Source: CALKGK01 sp964649515
Lineage (GTDB): Bacteria > Bacteroidota > Bacteroidia > Flavobacteriales_D > Sanyastnellaceae
NCBI GenBank assembly: GCA_964649515.1
Contig: CAZYPV010000023.1
Span: 1 to 41,986, forward strand
Reading direction: 5' to 3'
Length of the DNA: 41,986 nucleotides
The position numbers and the translations under genes are program-made. Below are positions 13,724 through 23,197 of the stretch, piece after piece (position 1 is the stretch's first letter; each line of letters begins with the position of its first letter). The notes under the pieces were generated by a model. The model saw nothing but the letters and a program-made list of their open reading frames with translations, was not told the DNA's origin and did no database searches.

Positions 13724-16700
13724 ATGCGTCAACATTGGGACGTATGACACCTTTCACCCAAGCGAAGAATCGCTCAATGCCTTCCAGGAATCTTCTCAAT
13801 CCGTCCATAAAAAGGAGTCCGCCCAAAGCAAATGCCATCACCCAAATCACCAATAAATTTGCGGAGAAAGTTGTAATGCTCTTCCCAAACAGTTGTTTTG
13901 AAGGGGCATAGAAATGTGCGCCAAAGAAGCTTCTGTGAACGGGATCAATATAAATGGGGTTGCTCTTTTGTACAAGTTCACCATCATACTCCACGATCTT
14001 GTACATCGCATTTTTGTTGATGACAAATTCTTCCAACTGCGTATTGAAGTGAGCGTCTCTTAGTTCCAAAAGGGCCGCTCTTCCACCATTCTCAGCAGAG
14101 AAGTCTTTTTCCACATTTTCGTGTTTCTCTCGGGCGGCATTGAACTTGTCGATGTAATACTGTTGCAATGATGGAAGGTCCATCTTTAGTGAATTCAACA
14201 CCTCGGCATTCACATCTTGAGCATTCAAGCGGTCAATGTCTTCAAAAACAAAGCCTTTTGCGCTCAGTTCCTCCTTCTTCACTTCATTGTAAAGAATGGA
14301 CACGCTTTCCTGAAGTTCTTCAGTTTTGTTTTCTTCCAAGGCTTTTTTTGCTTTGGTAATGTTGTTGTTCATTCCCTCCAGCCAAAAGTCTTTTTTCCAG
14401 TTGTAATACTTCATTTCCTTCTCATAGGGAAAGAAAAGTTTTTCATATTCGTTGTTCTTGAATTGATAAACAGAAAGCGCTTCGAATGCCCACCGTGAAC
14501 ACATGATGTTTCCAATGAAGGGCACTCCAGCTTGCGAACTGAATGCTGGATTCAGCTTGTCAAATTTCACGATTACCCCTGAAAACAAGAGTTGAGGAAT
14601 GATCAAGATGGGAATGAGGATGTAAATGACTTTGGCCGAATTGAAGCTGGCGCTGATGTTGAGACCGAGCATGTTCGCAAAACAAGAGGTACTGAATAAA
14701 ATCATCCAAAATGGAAAGACCATTCCCTTGATTTCCAAGATGTAATTACCAATCAATACGTAAAGCAAACTTTGAAATGCCGATATGAGGAACATGATGC
14801 CAATTTTCGACAGGAGATAAGCCCCTTTGCTGAGGTTCAAAAATTTCTCTCGTTTCAGAATTTTTTGATCCCGAATGATTTCTTCAGCGCTCACCGTTAG
14901 TCCTAGAAAGAGAGAAACAATCACGGAAATGAATAGAAATTGCGGAATGTTCTCGCTTTCTCTGAAGATGTAATCACCCTCTCCGCTTGAATTGAATTTA
15001 TAGTAACGAACAAAAAAGGCCAACACAAAGGCCAAGATTGGCGCTTCAAGCATGTTGATGAGCATGTACTGTTGGTTGGACAATTTGCTCAGAATATCGC
15101 GTTTGAAAAAAACCAGCCATTGCTTGAGTTTGGCGGGGATTTTAAAGGCGGTAGTGGGTTGCGTAGTTTCAACTTCGTCTTCGTTGATGTGGTTTCCAAT
15201 CATCACGTTGTAGAAGTTGTTCCATTCTTTCGGACTCACTTTTCGATGTTCCGTAAGATTTCCATATTCATCAACCACTTTGGATTCAATGATGTTGAAA
15301 AGCTGTTCTGGGTTGACGTTTCCACATTTCGGACACTCACTTTCATTGAGGTTAACGTGGTTGACCAATCGCTTAAAGTAAATGATGCTTTCCACCGGAT
15401 TTCCGTAATAAATCGGATACCCTCCTTGGTCGAGAAGAAAAAGACGATCAAACATTTTGAAGATGTCCGATGAGGGTTGGTGAATAACCACGAAAATGAG
15501 CTTCCCTTTCAGCGTGAGCTCTTTCAGCAAATCCATGATGTTCTCCGAGTCGCGAGAACTCAATCCCGATGTTGGCTCATCCACAAAAAGTACCGCCGGT
15601 TCACGAATCAACTCCAAGGCAATGTTCAAACGCTTTCTTTGTCCGCCAGAAATGGTCTTCTCCATGGGCGATCCTACTTTCAACCTACCCGTTTCCTCAA
15701 GCCCAAGTTGCTGGAGCATTCCAAGCACAAGGCTTTTCAGTTCTTCTTTGCTTTTGTCTGCAAAGCACAATTTAGCGTTGTAATAGAGGTTTTGAAACAC
15801 GGTGAGTTCCTCAATGAGCAAATCGTCTTGAGCTACATACCCGATCACCCCTTCGATTTGGTCTCCCTCCTCGTGAATGTTCATCCCATTGATGCTCACG
15901 GTTCCATAGGTTGGGGTGTAGTTTCCGTTCAAAACATTCAACAAAGTGGATTTTCCCGAACCACTCCCCCCCATGATTCCAATCAAATTACCCGAGGTTT
16001 CATTGATGTTCAACTGGTGAAGGGCCTGTTTATTGCTGGGCTGAAAGTAATACGATACGTTTTCAGCTCGAAATTCAATTTTGGACTGCTCATCGTCTTT
16101 GAGGAATTGATGAATGACGTCCGAATAATAGATGGGGTTGATTCTTGGTCCGCGAACACTCGAGCCCTGATTAAACACATGGCATTGTGTACTGCTGAGG
16201 TTTTGTCCGTTGAGAAAGAGTTCTTGCTGACCAAAGAAGCGGAGGAAGAACATGTTTTCCTTTTCGATCCGGTAGAAGAGCAAAGGGTGATCCAAACCGC
16301 TCACCTGCATTTGTCTAACTCCTTGTCCCTTTTCATTGATCGCCTCTTTCGACACCAACAGAAAGTCAGAATTCAATTGAAGTTCATCCTCTTTGGTGAA
16401 GACCAGACGACGAATGTTCTGGTAAACATCTTGATCAATGTTGAAGGTATCTGCAACTGTTTCAGCAAATTCCCACTCCTGTTCATCAATTTGTTCGAAG
16501 GCGGTAATGAACTCAATCAAACGAATGAGCACGTAGTACTTTTCCTTTTGCGCAAGTTCCTCGTTGATTTGAGTACAGATGCGAAGTACCTTAACAGAAT
16601 TGAGCGAAGTTCGCTTTTGGTCGGTATTCTTTCGGCGCGACTTTTTAGCTGCGTTGGCTTCGGCATATTCACCGAATACCGCCAAGTATTTATCAACCAG

Positions 16701-16835
16701 TTCTTGATTGAGCTGTTGTCTGAGGAAGATGGCAACGATTTCTCTGCTCGACTGCCCTACCTGCCCTTCTCCACTACCCTCCCGGGCAATGATGGCAAAC
16801 AATTGCATCAAAGCTTTTAGTATTCCGGCGCTCAT
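13722..16835 (-). CDS. ABCG-type ABC transporter with TerB and FHA-like domains
   Basis: The 1037-residue protein joins several parts. A TerB-like helical domain (about 1-150) is followed by a short FHA-like beta region (about 190-240), then an ABC ATPase (about 255-480). The ATPase has Walker A GGSGSGKST near 292, signature ISGGQRKR near 397, Walker B AVLFVDEPTSG near 415 and H-loop VVIHQP. A reverse-orientation ABCG layout follows: five or six membrane segments from about 575 to 780, a large soluble region of about 180 residues, and a final membrane pair near 980-1010. A CPKCGN pair near 500 could bind metal with a partner. The start has a purine-rich GGAAGAGGA just upstream. The gene ends a three-gene operon with a lipoprotein and a secreted protein; the substrate is unknown. 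Confidence 0.9.
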   Translation of the reverse strand: MSAGILKALMQLFAIIAREGSGEGQVGQSSREIVAIFLRQQLNQELVDKYLAVFGEYAEANAAKKSRRKNTDQKRTSLNSVKVLRICTQINEELAQKEKYYVLIRLIEFITAFEQIDEQEWEFAETVADTFNIDQDVYQNIRRLVFTKEDELQLNSDFLLVSKEAINEKGQGVRQMQVSGLDHPLLFYRIEKENMFFLRFFGQQELFLNGQNLSSTQCHVFNQGSSVRGPRINPIYYSDVIHQFLKDDEQSKIEFRAENVSYYFQPSNKQALHQLNINETSGNLIGIMGGSGSGKSTLLNVLNGNYTPTYGTVSINGMNIHEEGDQIEGVIGYVAQDDLLIEELTVFQNLYYNAKLCFADKSKEELKSLVLGMLQQLGLEETGRLKVGSPMEKTISGGQRKRLNIALELIREPAVLFVDEPTSGLSSRDSENIMDLLKELTLKGKLIFVVIHQPSSDIFKMFDRLFLLDQGGYPIYYGNPVESIIYFKRLVNHVNLNESECPKCGNVNPEQLFNIIESKVVDEYGNLTEHRKVSPKEWNNFYNVMIGNHINEDEVETTQPTTAFKIPAKLKQWLVFFKRDILSKLSNQQYMLINMLEAPILAFVLAFFVRYYKFNSSGEGDYIFRESENIPQFLFISVIVSLFLGLTVSAEEIIRDQKILKREKFLNLSKGAYLLSKIGIMFLISAFQSLLYVLIGNYILEIKGMVFPFWMILFSTSCFANMLGLNISASFNSAKVIYILIPILIIPQLLFSGVIVKFDKLNPAFSSQAGVPFIGNIMCSRWAFEALSVYQFKNNEYEKLFFPYEKEMKYYNWKKDFWLEGMNNNITKAKKALEENKTEELQESVSILYNEVKKEELSAKGFVFEDIDRLNAQDVNAEVLNSLKMDLPSLQQYYIDKFNAAREKHENVEKDFSAENGGRAALLELRDAHFNTQLEEFVINKNAMYKIVEYDGELVQKSNPIYIDPVHRSFFGAHFYAPSKQLFGKSITTFSANLLVIWVMAFALGGLLFMDGLRRFLEGIERFFAWVKGVIRPNVDA

Positions 16836-16869
16836 GTTCCTCTTCCTTCCTTAAACCTAGGGATAAAAA

Positions 16870-17280
16870 TTACTGCTTAAATCCAATCAAGAGCACGGCA
16901 CAACCCGACTCTTGGCGGATTCCGTCCAAATTGGCTTCAATGGTGCAAGTCATAGTCGATTCTACCACAAAATCCCAATACGGAGCGTTGGAGTGGTCTT
17001 GATTACTAAAAAGGAGATTTCCTTCTTCGTCATAGATTCTGAAAATCAAGTTTCCATCATCGGTTCCAGAGCAGGCTGCAATCCGGTAAGTACTTCCTCC
17101 AAAAAGGGTACTTTCAAATTCTGCTACCTGATCGTTGTACAAAAGTGCTCGATAGAATTGACCATCTGAGATGTACTCGCTAGACATATTGTGTTCGCAG
17201 TAGCTGGCGATACTGTCGCATTGTGCACTCATTCCAATGACCATGAACAATCCGAATGTAAGAGTAAAAAAACGTTTCAT
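16870..17280 (-). CDS. Small secreted protein (136 aa)
   Basis: ATG 17280 gives a clear signal peptide (KRFFTLTFGLFMVIGMSAQ) with cleavage after SAQ; the open frame continues upstream, but those residues do not look like protein. The mature part, about 115 residues, is beta-rich with four or five cysteines (CDSIASYCEHNM, AACSGTDDGNL, TCTIEANL, GCAVLLIGF). It resembles small Bacteroidota secreted domains of the pre-peptidase type, without catalytic motifs. It starts 10 bases after the helical lipoprotein gene and ends 34 bases before the ABC transporter gene, so all three are likely one transcript. A role as periplasmic or surface partner of the transporter is inferred from position only. Confidence 0.8.
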   Translation of the reverse strand: MKRFFTLTFGLFMVIGMSAQCDSIASYCEHNMSSEYISDGQFYRALLYNDQVAEFESTLFGGSTYRIAACSGTDDGNLIFRIYDEEGNLLFSNQDHSNAPYWDFVVESTMTCTIEANLDGIRQESGCAVLLIGFKQ

Positions 17281-17290
17281 TTGATTGGGT

Positions 17291-18196
17291 TTATTGGATG
17301 ATGATGGTTCTAATTTCTTGAATTGCATTTTCAATGGCCGCAAATTGATCTTCGGTCATTTTCACTTCGCTCTTGCTGTTGAGGTAGGTGACTTTTTCTT
17401 TGGTATCGGTAATGGGCTTCACAAAAGTGTAAGTCATTTCCAAATCGGAATACACTTCCTTCAAGGCTTCAAATTGCGGAATGAGGGTCTCCTTCATGGG
17501 ATCGTCAATTCTTTGAAGCAGGGCAAGAATGGAATTGATTGCGCTTTGTTGCTCTCCTACTCGAGACATCAAAGCAGGATTGGTTTTGGCCGCACTTAGA
17601 GCAATGTGCATACCTTCAACCCACCCCCCAGCTAAAATCAAGGTGGCGGTTGCATCCTCTTTGTTCTCTTTGAGATAACGGTCCCCTGCGCTAAACAATT
17701 CAGCGTTCACCGCGTGGAGTGAATCGGGAATGTCTACATACTTCGCAAATTTATCGAGAACAGCTTGATCTATTTGATTGCGAATATTGAGATCGTTCGA
17801 CAGACTTTCAATCGCTTTGAAATAGAGGATCTTTTGTTGATTGTTGTTGTAGTTGGAAAGGTAAGCTAGATCTGCCCCGTACACTCCAAGGTTCAAGGCT
17901 TTTGCAGATCTTGTAGTGTACTTTTCTCGGTCTTCAGGAGCGTTCAAGAGTTCATCTTGATAAGGCACTTTCATCTTCCTAAAGAGGATGGCTGTTTGCA
18001 CTGGTGAAGGAATCGAGAAGATCTCTCCATCCAATTTCATCATGCTTGAAGCTACTGCATTGTCGTTCTGCACTTGAATTTCTTCCTGTGCTTCTTGAGG
18101 CTCATCACCGCTTTTTTCTTCAGCGCACCCCACTAGGGCTGCAACACTAAAGAAGGCAATGGCCATTCGGGTGGAGATGGATCCAATTACTTTCAT
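17291..18196 (-). CDS. Helical lipoprotein (301 aa)
   Basis: ATG 18196 gives a lipoprotein signal (KVIGSISTRMAIAFFSVAA) with lipobox LVGC; an earlier ATG in the open frame lacks this. After an acidic linker rich in Glu and Gln (EEKSGDEPQEAQEEIQ), the remaining 250 residues are predicted almost entirely helical, with no known motif. The pattern around YTTRSAKALNLGVYGADLAY and AGGWVEGMHIAL looks like a conserved Bacteroidota family often described only as hypothetical; it faintly recalls imelysin-like helical proteins. It is the first gene of the operon with a secreted protein and an ABCG-type transporter. It is likely anchored in the envelope and faces the periplasm. Confidence 0.82.
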   Translation of the reverse strand: MKVIGSISTRMAIAFFSVAALVGCAEEKSGDEPQEAQEEIQVQNDNAVASSMMKLDGEIFSIPSPVQTAILFRKMKVPYQDELLNAPEDREKYTTRSAKALNLGVYGADLAYLSNYNNNQQKILYFKAIESLSNDLNIRNQIDQAVLDKFAKYVDIPDSLHAVNAELFSAGDRYLKENKEDATATLILAGGWVEGMHIALSAAKTNPALMSRVGEQQSAINSILALLQRIDDPMKETLIPQFEALKEVYSDLEMTYTFVKPITDTKEKVTYLNSKSEVKMTEDQFAAIENAIQEIRTIIIQ

Positions 18197-18442
18197 TTGT
18201 TCAGTTATTATATTCAATGTTTCGTTGTAGCGTATATCGTGTTCTACGCAGAAACATCTCGTTTGTTCCACAATTTACAGACTTTTTTAGGGGGAAATAG
18301 TCGGAGTCGGCTTACAAATTGACAATACCCTGTGAACAGCTCGAATTTCCAAAGTCAGGAATACATCCTTCCAAGCTAAATGAGACTGCCCACATTAGAA
18401 AGTAAAGAGAGGCATTCCAAATATGGGGTTGTGAATAGTGGA
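18197..18442. other. Intergenic region upstream of the lipoprotein/ABCG operon
   Basis: These 246 bases should hold the promoter of the minus-strand operon that starts at 18196. I find no sequence matching TAnnTTTG on the minus strand, nor a clear terminator for the beta-helix gene. A T-run with AAAAAAG near 18280-18295 is the only low-complexity feature. Confidence 0.35.
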
Positions 18443-19930
18443 TTACTGCGTTTCGTAGCAACCTTTTTCGATGTTGCTGAAGCGACCTACCCCTGCCAAA
18501 TCTATAGGGGCGGTGTCAACAAATGGACATTGCCAGATGCTGGTGCTGTTGTTCAAGGTGAAGTCGTTGCTATTCACAGATGTAAATGGCGGAGTAACTC
18601 CGTTCAAGATGTTGAGGTAAAAGGCCGGATTTTCTACGTCTTCATCCGTATCTACGGCACAATTAGAGAAAAAGTAAGTCGCTGGTGGCACGAATTCATC
18701 TTCTTGGATGGCTACTACAAACTCATTGAAATCCGTGAGTCCGGCATTGTTCCCCCACATGATGCAATTTCGAAATAGGGTGTTTTCGAGTGGACGAACG
18801 CGAACGTTGTTGTTCACGTCCACATAGAAGTTATTGAGCACAAAACTGGGGTCTTGACGTGTTCCCTCTCCCCAGTAATTGGCAAAGGTACAGTGATCAA
18901 AACGGTAACTTCCTCCGATGGTAAAAGCGCCACATGCCCTTCCACAATTGGTAATGAGATTGTTATAACCGCTCATCTCTGCTCCTTGAGCGAGCAAGCC
19001 AATGGCGCTCATGTTCTGAATTTTGGTGTTGGTGATTTGTAAGGCGTCCGATCCGGCTGTTTTCACAGTATCCACCTGAACGCCAATGTTTCCGTTTTTT
19101 AAAATGGCGTAATCAATCCGGCTTCCTTCGCATTGAGAGAGCCAAATTCCACCTCTTACTACTGTGGCTTCTTGAACACCAAATTGATCTTCAAACTCAA
19201 AATTCAACTCAATCCCCCACTGTCCGGGCACATTCGCAAACTCGGGTTCGAGTCGGTCACCCTGAAAGCAGACTTCATTGCCCAAGACGCCTAAAACTTC
19301 TAAAGTTCCTCCACCAACGTAAATACCTGCTCCGCGATGACAAAACACCTGCACGCCTTGGTTGATGGTCAGCGAACAGTCTTCGTCCACCACTACTACC
19401 CCATAAATGACGTGCGGTTTATCGGCATTCCAGACTTCATCGCAACCCAACAAAGAAATGGATCCTAGACCTCCGTGGAAGTTGGCGTCTTGCCCCCAAG
19501 CCGTGAGTTGCACAATTTGGTCGTTCCCGTTCGTTCTGAAAAGCACTTGATCTTCCACAATGAATGGCAAATTTTGATTTCCAGGATCGACGGTTACTTC
19601 CACAAAAACAAACATGGAGTCTCCCGCAGCAATTTCCACATCGGCAAAGTTCACGCCTGGCACTCCATCCACGTTCATGCGGAACATGGAATTGTTTCCT
19701 CCTTCGAGTTGAATGTTGGAAATCGACACTGCTTGGTCATTGTTGTTGTACACTTTCAGAAGTTGAGTAGTACTTCCGATGGTGGTAAAAACGGTATCAA
19801 AAAGAACCGTATCGGCAGAAAAATCGAGCATTGCGCTACTGTCGGTGGTAACTTGATCCTTCTTGCAAGCACTTGCAAAGGCTGCAATAACGATGAGTGG
19901 TAAAAAGAAGATTCTCCAGTGTTTCAACAT
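18443..19930 (-). CDS. Right-handed beta-helix lipoprotein
   Basis: ATG 19930 starts a lipoprotein signal (LKHWRIFFLPLIVIAAFASA, then CKK; lipobox ASAC). The 495-residue product has an N-terminal Ig-like half (about 30-150: DTVLFDTVFTTIGSTTQLLKVYNNND, a pattern of choice-of-anchor or Ig-like domains). The C-terminal parallel beta-helix half (about 170-470) contains asparagine-ladder-type turns such as CTFANYWGEG and LFRNCIMWGNNAG. Such proteins sit on the outer membrane and may bind or cut polysaccharides; no catalytic set is clear. A CATCTTTG box (one mismatch from the -7 consensus) at 19937-19944 ends six bases before the ATG. It is on the same strand as the operon downstream, but 246 bases separate them. 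Confidence 0.85.
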   Translation of the reverse strand: MLKHWRIFFLPLIVIAAFASACKKDQVTTDSSAMLDFSADTVLFDTVFTTIGSTTQLLKVYNNNDQAVSISNIQLEGGNNSMFRMNVDGVPGVNFADVEIAAGDSMFVFVEVTVDPGNQNLPFIVEDQVLFRTNGNDQIVQLTAWGQDANFHGGLGSISLLGCDEVWNADKPHVIYGVVVVDEDCSLTINQGVQVFCHRGAGIYVGGGTLEVLGVLGNEVCFQGDRLEPEFANVPGQWGIELNFEFEDQFGVQEATVVRGGIWLSQCEGSRIDYAILKNGNIGVQVDTVKTAGSDALQITNTKIQNMSAIGLLAQGAEMSGYNNLITNCGRACGAFTIGGSYRFDHCTFANYWGEGTRQDPSFVLNNFYVDVNNNVRVRPLENTLFRNCIMWGNNAGLTDFNEFVVAIQEDEFVPPATYFFSNCAVDTDEDVENPAFYLNILNGVTPPFTSVNSNDFTLNNSTSIWQCPFVDTAPIDLAGVGRFSNIEKGCYETQ

Positions 19931-20015
19931 GGGTACAAAGATGCAATGATTTTGGTATTGTAAAGACGCTGATGCACAAGGAATATTGTTCAATGCCGAA
20001 ATTTGACATGAGAAA

Positions 20016-20057
20016 AAGAAAAAGCCCTTCTCATCATTGATTGATGGAAGGGCTTTT
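20016..20057 (-). terminator. Terminator of rpoD
   Basis: Bases 20020-20030 and 20047-20057 form a perfect 11-bp stem (AAAAGCCCTTC/GAAGGGCTTTT) around a 16-base loop. Read on the minus strand it is followed by a T-rich tail (CTTTTTCTC). It begins 20 bases after the rpoD stop codon and is a clear intrinsic terminator. Confidence 0.85.
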
Positions 20058-20076
20058 GAATTCAGAAAATACAGGT

Positions 20077-20946
20077 TTATCCCAAGTAGGATTTCAAAAT
20101 CTTGCTTCTCGACGTGTGTTTCAAACGGCGAATGGCTTTTTCTTTGATTTGACGAACCCGCTCACGCGTTAGGTCAAATCGCTCCCCAATTTCTTCTAGT
20201 GTCATTGGGTGCTCTCCATTCAATCCAAAGTACAAACGAATCACATCTGCCTCACGAGTGGTGAGGGTTTTCAAGGAACGTTCGATTTCTTTTCTTAGCG
20301 ACTCCGTCATGAGCTCAGTATCTGGCGACGGTGTTTCTCCGGTTTGGAGTACATCGTACATGGTACTTGAGCTATCATCACCATCTTTCAAGGGAGCATC
20401 CATGGAAACATGGCGGCCCGCATTCTTGAGCGATTGTTTTACTTCGTCCAGCGTCATCTCCAACACCTCTGCAAGTTCTGCTGCCGTTGGCGGGCGTTCA
20501 AACTCTTGCTCCAAACGGGCAAAGGCTTTGTTGATTTTATTGATGGAGCCAATCTTATTCAAAGGCAAACGAACAATTCTCGACTGTTCTGCTAGCGCTT
20601 GAAGAATGGACTGACGAATCCACCAAACCGCATAAGAAATGAATTTAAAACCACGTGTTTCATCAAAACGTTGTGCTGCTTTAATCAAACCAAGGTTTCC
20701 TTCATTGATCAAATCAGGCAGTGATAAACCTTGATTTTGATACTGCTTGGAAACAGATACTACGAACCTCAAATTTGCTTTAGTCAATTTCTCTAGAGCG
20801 ACTTGGTCACCTTGCTTGATGCGTCGAGCGAGCTCAACTTCCTCTTCAGCGGTGATTAGATCTACTCTACCTATTTCTTGCAAATACTTATCGAGAGAGG
20901 CCGTCTCTCTGTTAGTAACCTGCTTGGTAATTTTTAGTTGCCTCAT
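20077..20946 (-). CDS. rpoD: Primary RNA polymerase sigma factor RpoD
   Basis: At 289 residues this is the short Bacteroidota form without region 1.1. Region 1.2 starts near residue 15 (SLDKYLQEIGRVDLI), region 2 is about 50-125 (LRFVVSVSKQYQNQGLSLPD, FKFISYAVWWIRQSILQAL), region 3 is about 135-200, and region 4.2 carries the -35-binding helix (MTLEEIGERFDLTRERVRQI). It directs RNA polymerase to housekeeping promoters. The Bacteroidota factor recognises -33 TTG and -7 TAnnTTTG, and many such boxes are in this window. It lies 83 bases downstream of pnp on the same strand; a TAAATTTG box (21021-21028) in this gap suggests its own promoter. A strong terminator follows. Confidence 0.98.
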   Translation of the reverse strand: MRQLKITKQVTNRETASLDKYLQEIGRVDLITAEEEVELARRIKQGDQVALEKLTKANLRFVVSVSKQYQNQGLSLPDLINEGNLGLIKAAQRFDETRGFKFISYAVWWIRQSILQALAEQSRIVRLPLNKIGSINKINKAFARLEQEFERPPTAAELAEVLEMTLDEVKQSLKNAGRHVSMDAPLKDGDDSSSTMYDVLQTGETPSPDTELMTESLRKEIERSLKTLTTREADVIRLYFGLNGEHPMTLEEIGERFDLTRERVRQIKEKAIRRLKHTSRSKILKSYLG

Positions 20947-21020
20947 AGTGCTTTACCTCAGGAAATTATGTGTTTTAACTATTAACGTAAAAAATCGAAG
21001 AAAGTAACGTTAAATCTTTA

Positions 21021-21028
21021 CAAATTTA
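21021..21028 (-). promoter_or_regulatory. -7 box upstream of rpoD
   Basis: On the minus strand 21028-21021 reads TAAATTTG, a full match to TAnnTTTG, between pnp and rpoD. The predicted start near 21016 would give a leader of about 70 bases. No TTG is present at 17-23 bases upstream, so strength is uncertain. Confidence 0.45.
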
Positions 21029-21029
21029 A

Positions 21030-23180
21030 CTAGCCCTCTTTAGAAGCACCTTCTGGTTTTGGCAGAAGTACTTTTCTAGACAACTTCACTTTTCCGGTTT
21101 TTGGATCTCTTCCAGTTACTTTGAACTTCACCAATTCTCCTTCTTTCAAAACGTCTTCCACATTTTGAACACGTTTCCAGTCCAATTCCGACACGTGTAG
21201 TAGTCCGTCTTGACCAGGAAGGATTTCAACAAAGGCTCCATAAGGCATGATGGTTTTCACTTTTCCTTCATACACCTCACCAATTTCAACTGTTGGTGGG
21301 AACACGATGTTCTTGATTCTTCCAACTGCTGCGTCGATCGCTGCTTTGTTGTCTGCAGAAACTTCCACAATTCCTTTTCCGTCTTTCTCATCGATGGAAA
21401 CGGTTGCGAGTGTTTCTTTTTGAATCTCTTGGATGATCTTACCACCAGGTCCGATTACCGCTCCAATCATGTCCGTAGGAATATCGAATGATACAATTCT
21501 CGGTGCATGTGGTTTGTAATCTTCACGCGGCCGATCCATGGTTTTCATCATCTCCCCTAAAATGTGGAGACGACCATCTTTTGCTTGATACAAGGCCTCT
21601 TTAAGCAATTCGCTTGAAAGTCCATCAATTTTGATGTCCATTTGGCAAGCGGTAATTCCTTTGCTTGTACCCGTTACTTTGAAGTCCATATCTCCGAGGT
21701 GATCTTCATCTCCAAGGATATCGCTCAAAATAGCGTATTTTTTAGTCTCGCTGTCCATGATCAATCCCATCGCAATACCTGAAACAGGTCGCTTGATTGG
21801 AATACCACCGTCCATCAAAGCCAATGTACCGGCGCAAACCGTTGCCATTGATGAAGAACCATTGGACTCGAGGATATCACTCACCAATCGAATGGTGTAA
21901 GGACATTCTTCGTGTGAAGGAAGTACTTGTTTCAAAGCGCGCAATGCCAAGTTTCCGTGTCCTACCTCTCTTCTACTCACTCCACGGATTGGACGAGCCT
22001 CACCGGTGGAGAATGGTGGGAAATTATAGTGGAGGAGAAATTTCTCATAACGTTGCTCCAAAGCACCGTCGATCATTTGCTCATCCAATTTGGTACCCAA
22101 AGTAAGGGTAGTCAATGATTGGGTCTCACCACGAGTGAAAACGGATGATCCGTGAGTTCCCGGTAAGTAATCTACCTCACTCCAGATGTTACGGATATCC
22201 GTGGTCTTCCGTCCGTCCAAACGAACACCATCATTCAAGAGCGCGTCTCTTACTGCCTTTTTCATCACCGACTTGATGTAAGCTCCAAGTTGGAAACCCC
22301 ACTCTGCTTTCTCTTCATCGGAAACAGTGGCCATAAACGCCTCTTTTGTTGCAGAAAATGCTTCTTTACGTTCTGCTTTTGAAGCGCCATTTTTGGCAAT
22401 TTCGTAGTACTTGTCGTACAATTCAGCATGAATACGATCGCGCAACTCATCGTTGTGCTTTTCATGGCTGTATTCTCTCTTTGGGAATGCTTTTCCGCAA
22501 GCTTCAGCAAGTTCCATTTGCGCTTGGCAGTGAACTTTAATTGCTGCATGACCGGCCTCAATTGCTGCTACCATTTCATCTTCTGAAACTTCGCTCATTT
22601 CACCTTCAACCATCACAATGCTCTCGGCAGTTCCTCCGATCACCATGTCCATATCGGCTTGTTCCAACTCACTAAAAGTAGGGTTGATCACAAACTTCCC
22701 ATCGATGCGCGCAACGCGTACTTCTGAAATGGGTCCGTTGAATGGAATGTCCGAAACAGCGATTGCAGCCGACGCTGCCAAACCTGCCAATGCATCGGGC
22801 ATGTTGTCTTTGTCTGATGAGATCAACTGGATCATCACCTGCGTGTCTGCATGGTAGTCGTCTGGGAAAATCGGACGAAGTGTTCTGTCCACCAAACGCA
22901 TGGTTAACACCTCGTTGTCTGACGGACGAGCCTCTCTCTTGAAGAAACCTCCAGGGAAGCGACCGGCAGATGCATATTTTTCACGGTAATCTACCGTCAA
23001 TGGGAGAAAATCAACGTTTTCGCCTGCATCTTTGTTTGATACTACTGCTGCCAAAAGCATGGTGTCACCCATCTTTACGACAACAGATCCATTGGCTTGT
23101 TTCGCCAGTTTACCGGTCTCAATTGTGATCGGCTTGCCATCTCCGAGGTCGATGGTCTTTGTGTGTAGTGTGTAATTCAT
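21030..23180 (-). CDS. pnp: Polyribonucleotide nucleotidyltransferase (PNPase)
   Basis: The 716-residue enzyme degrades RNA 3' to 5' with phosphate. Two RNase PH domains (about 1-230 and 310-540) flank a helical linker. The catalytic acid region GDEDHLGDMDFKVTG, a KH domain (near 555-610, IPTDMIGAVIGPGGKIIQ) and a C-terminal S1 domain (near 620-690, PYGAFVEILPGQDGLLHVSE) are all intact; length is normal. ATG 23180 (MNYTLHTKTIDLGDG) fits the family better than the ATG four codons earlier. The gene follows rpsO as in many bacteria, and a long hairpin (23198-23238) lies in between, a possible RNase III site for autoregulation. Confidence 0.98.
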   Translation of the reverse strand: MNYTLHTKTIDLGDGKPITIETGKLAKQANGSVVVKMGDTMLLAAVVSNKDAGENVDFLPLTVDYREKYASAGRFPGGFFKREARPSDNEVLTMRLVDRTLRPIFPDDYHADTQVMIQLISSDKDNMPDALAGLAASAAIAVSDIPFNGPISEVRVARIDGKFVINPTFSELEQADMDMVIGGTAESIVMVEGEMSEVSEDEMVAAIEAGHAAIKVHCQAQMELAEACGKAFPKREYSHEKHNDELRDRIHAELYDKYYEIAKNGASKAERKEAFSATKEAFMATVSDEEKAEWGFQLGAYIKSVMKKAVRDALLNDGVRLDGRKTTDIRNIWSEVDYLPGTHGSSVFTRGETQSLTTLTLGTKLDEQMIDGALEQRYEKFLLHYNFPPFSTGEARPIRGVSRREVGHGNLALRALKQVLPSHEECPYTIRLVSDILESNGSSSMATVCAGTLALMDGGIPIKRPVSGIAMGLIMDSETKKYAILSDILGDEDHLGDMDFKVTGTSKGITACQMDIKIDGLSSELLKEALYQAKDGRLHILGEMMKTMDRPREDYKPHAPRIVSFDIPTDMIGAVIGPGGKIIQEIQKETLATVSIDEKDGKGIVEVSADNKAAIDAAVGRIKNIVFPPTVEIGEVYEGKVKTIMPYGAFVEILPGQDGLLHVSELDWKRVQNVEDVLKEGELVKFKVTGRDPKTGKVKLSRKVLLPKPEGASKEG

Positions 23181-23197
23181 CTTTACGTACAAGACTA

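Noticed and set aside
15477..16820. 447-codon plus-strand frame
   Set aside because: It runs antisense through the ABC transporter gene, whose Walker A, signature and Walker B motifs are clear; the plus-strand translation has no domain character.
18380..18778. 132-codon plus-strand frame
   Set aside because: It is antisense to the end of the beta-helix lipoprotein, with no recognisable features.
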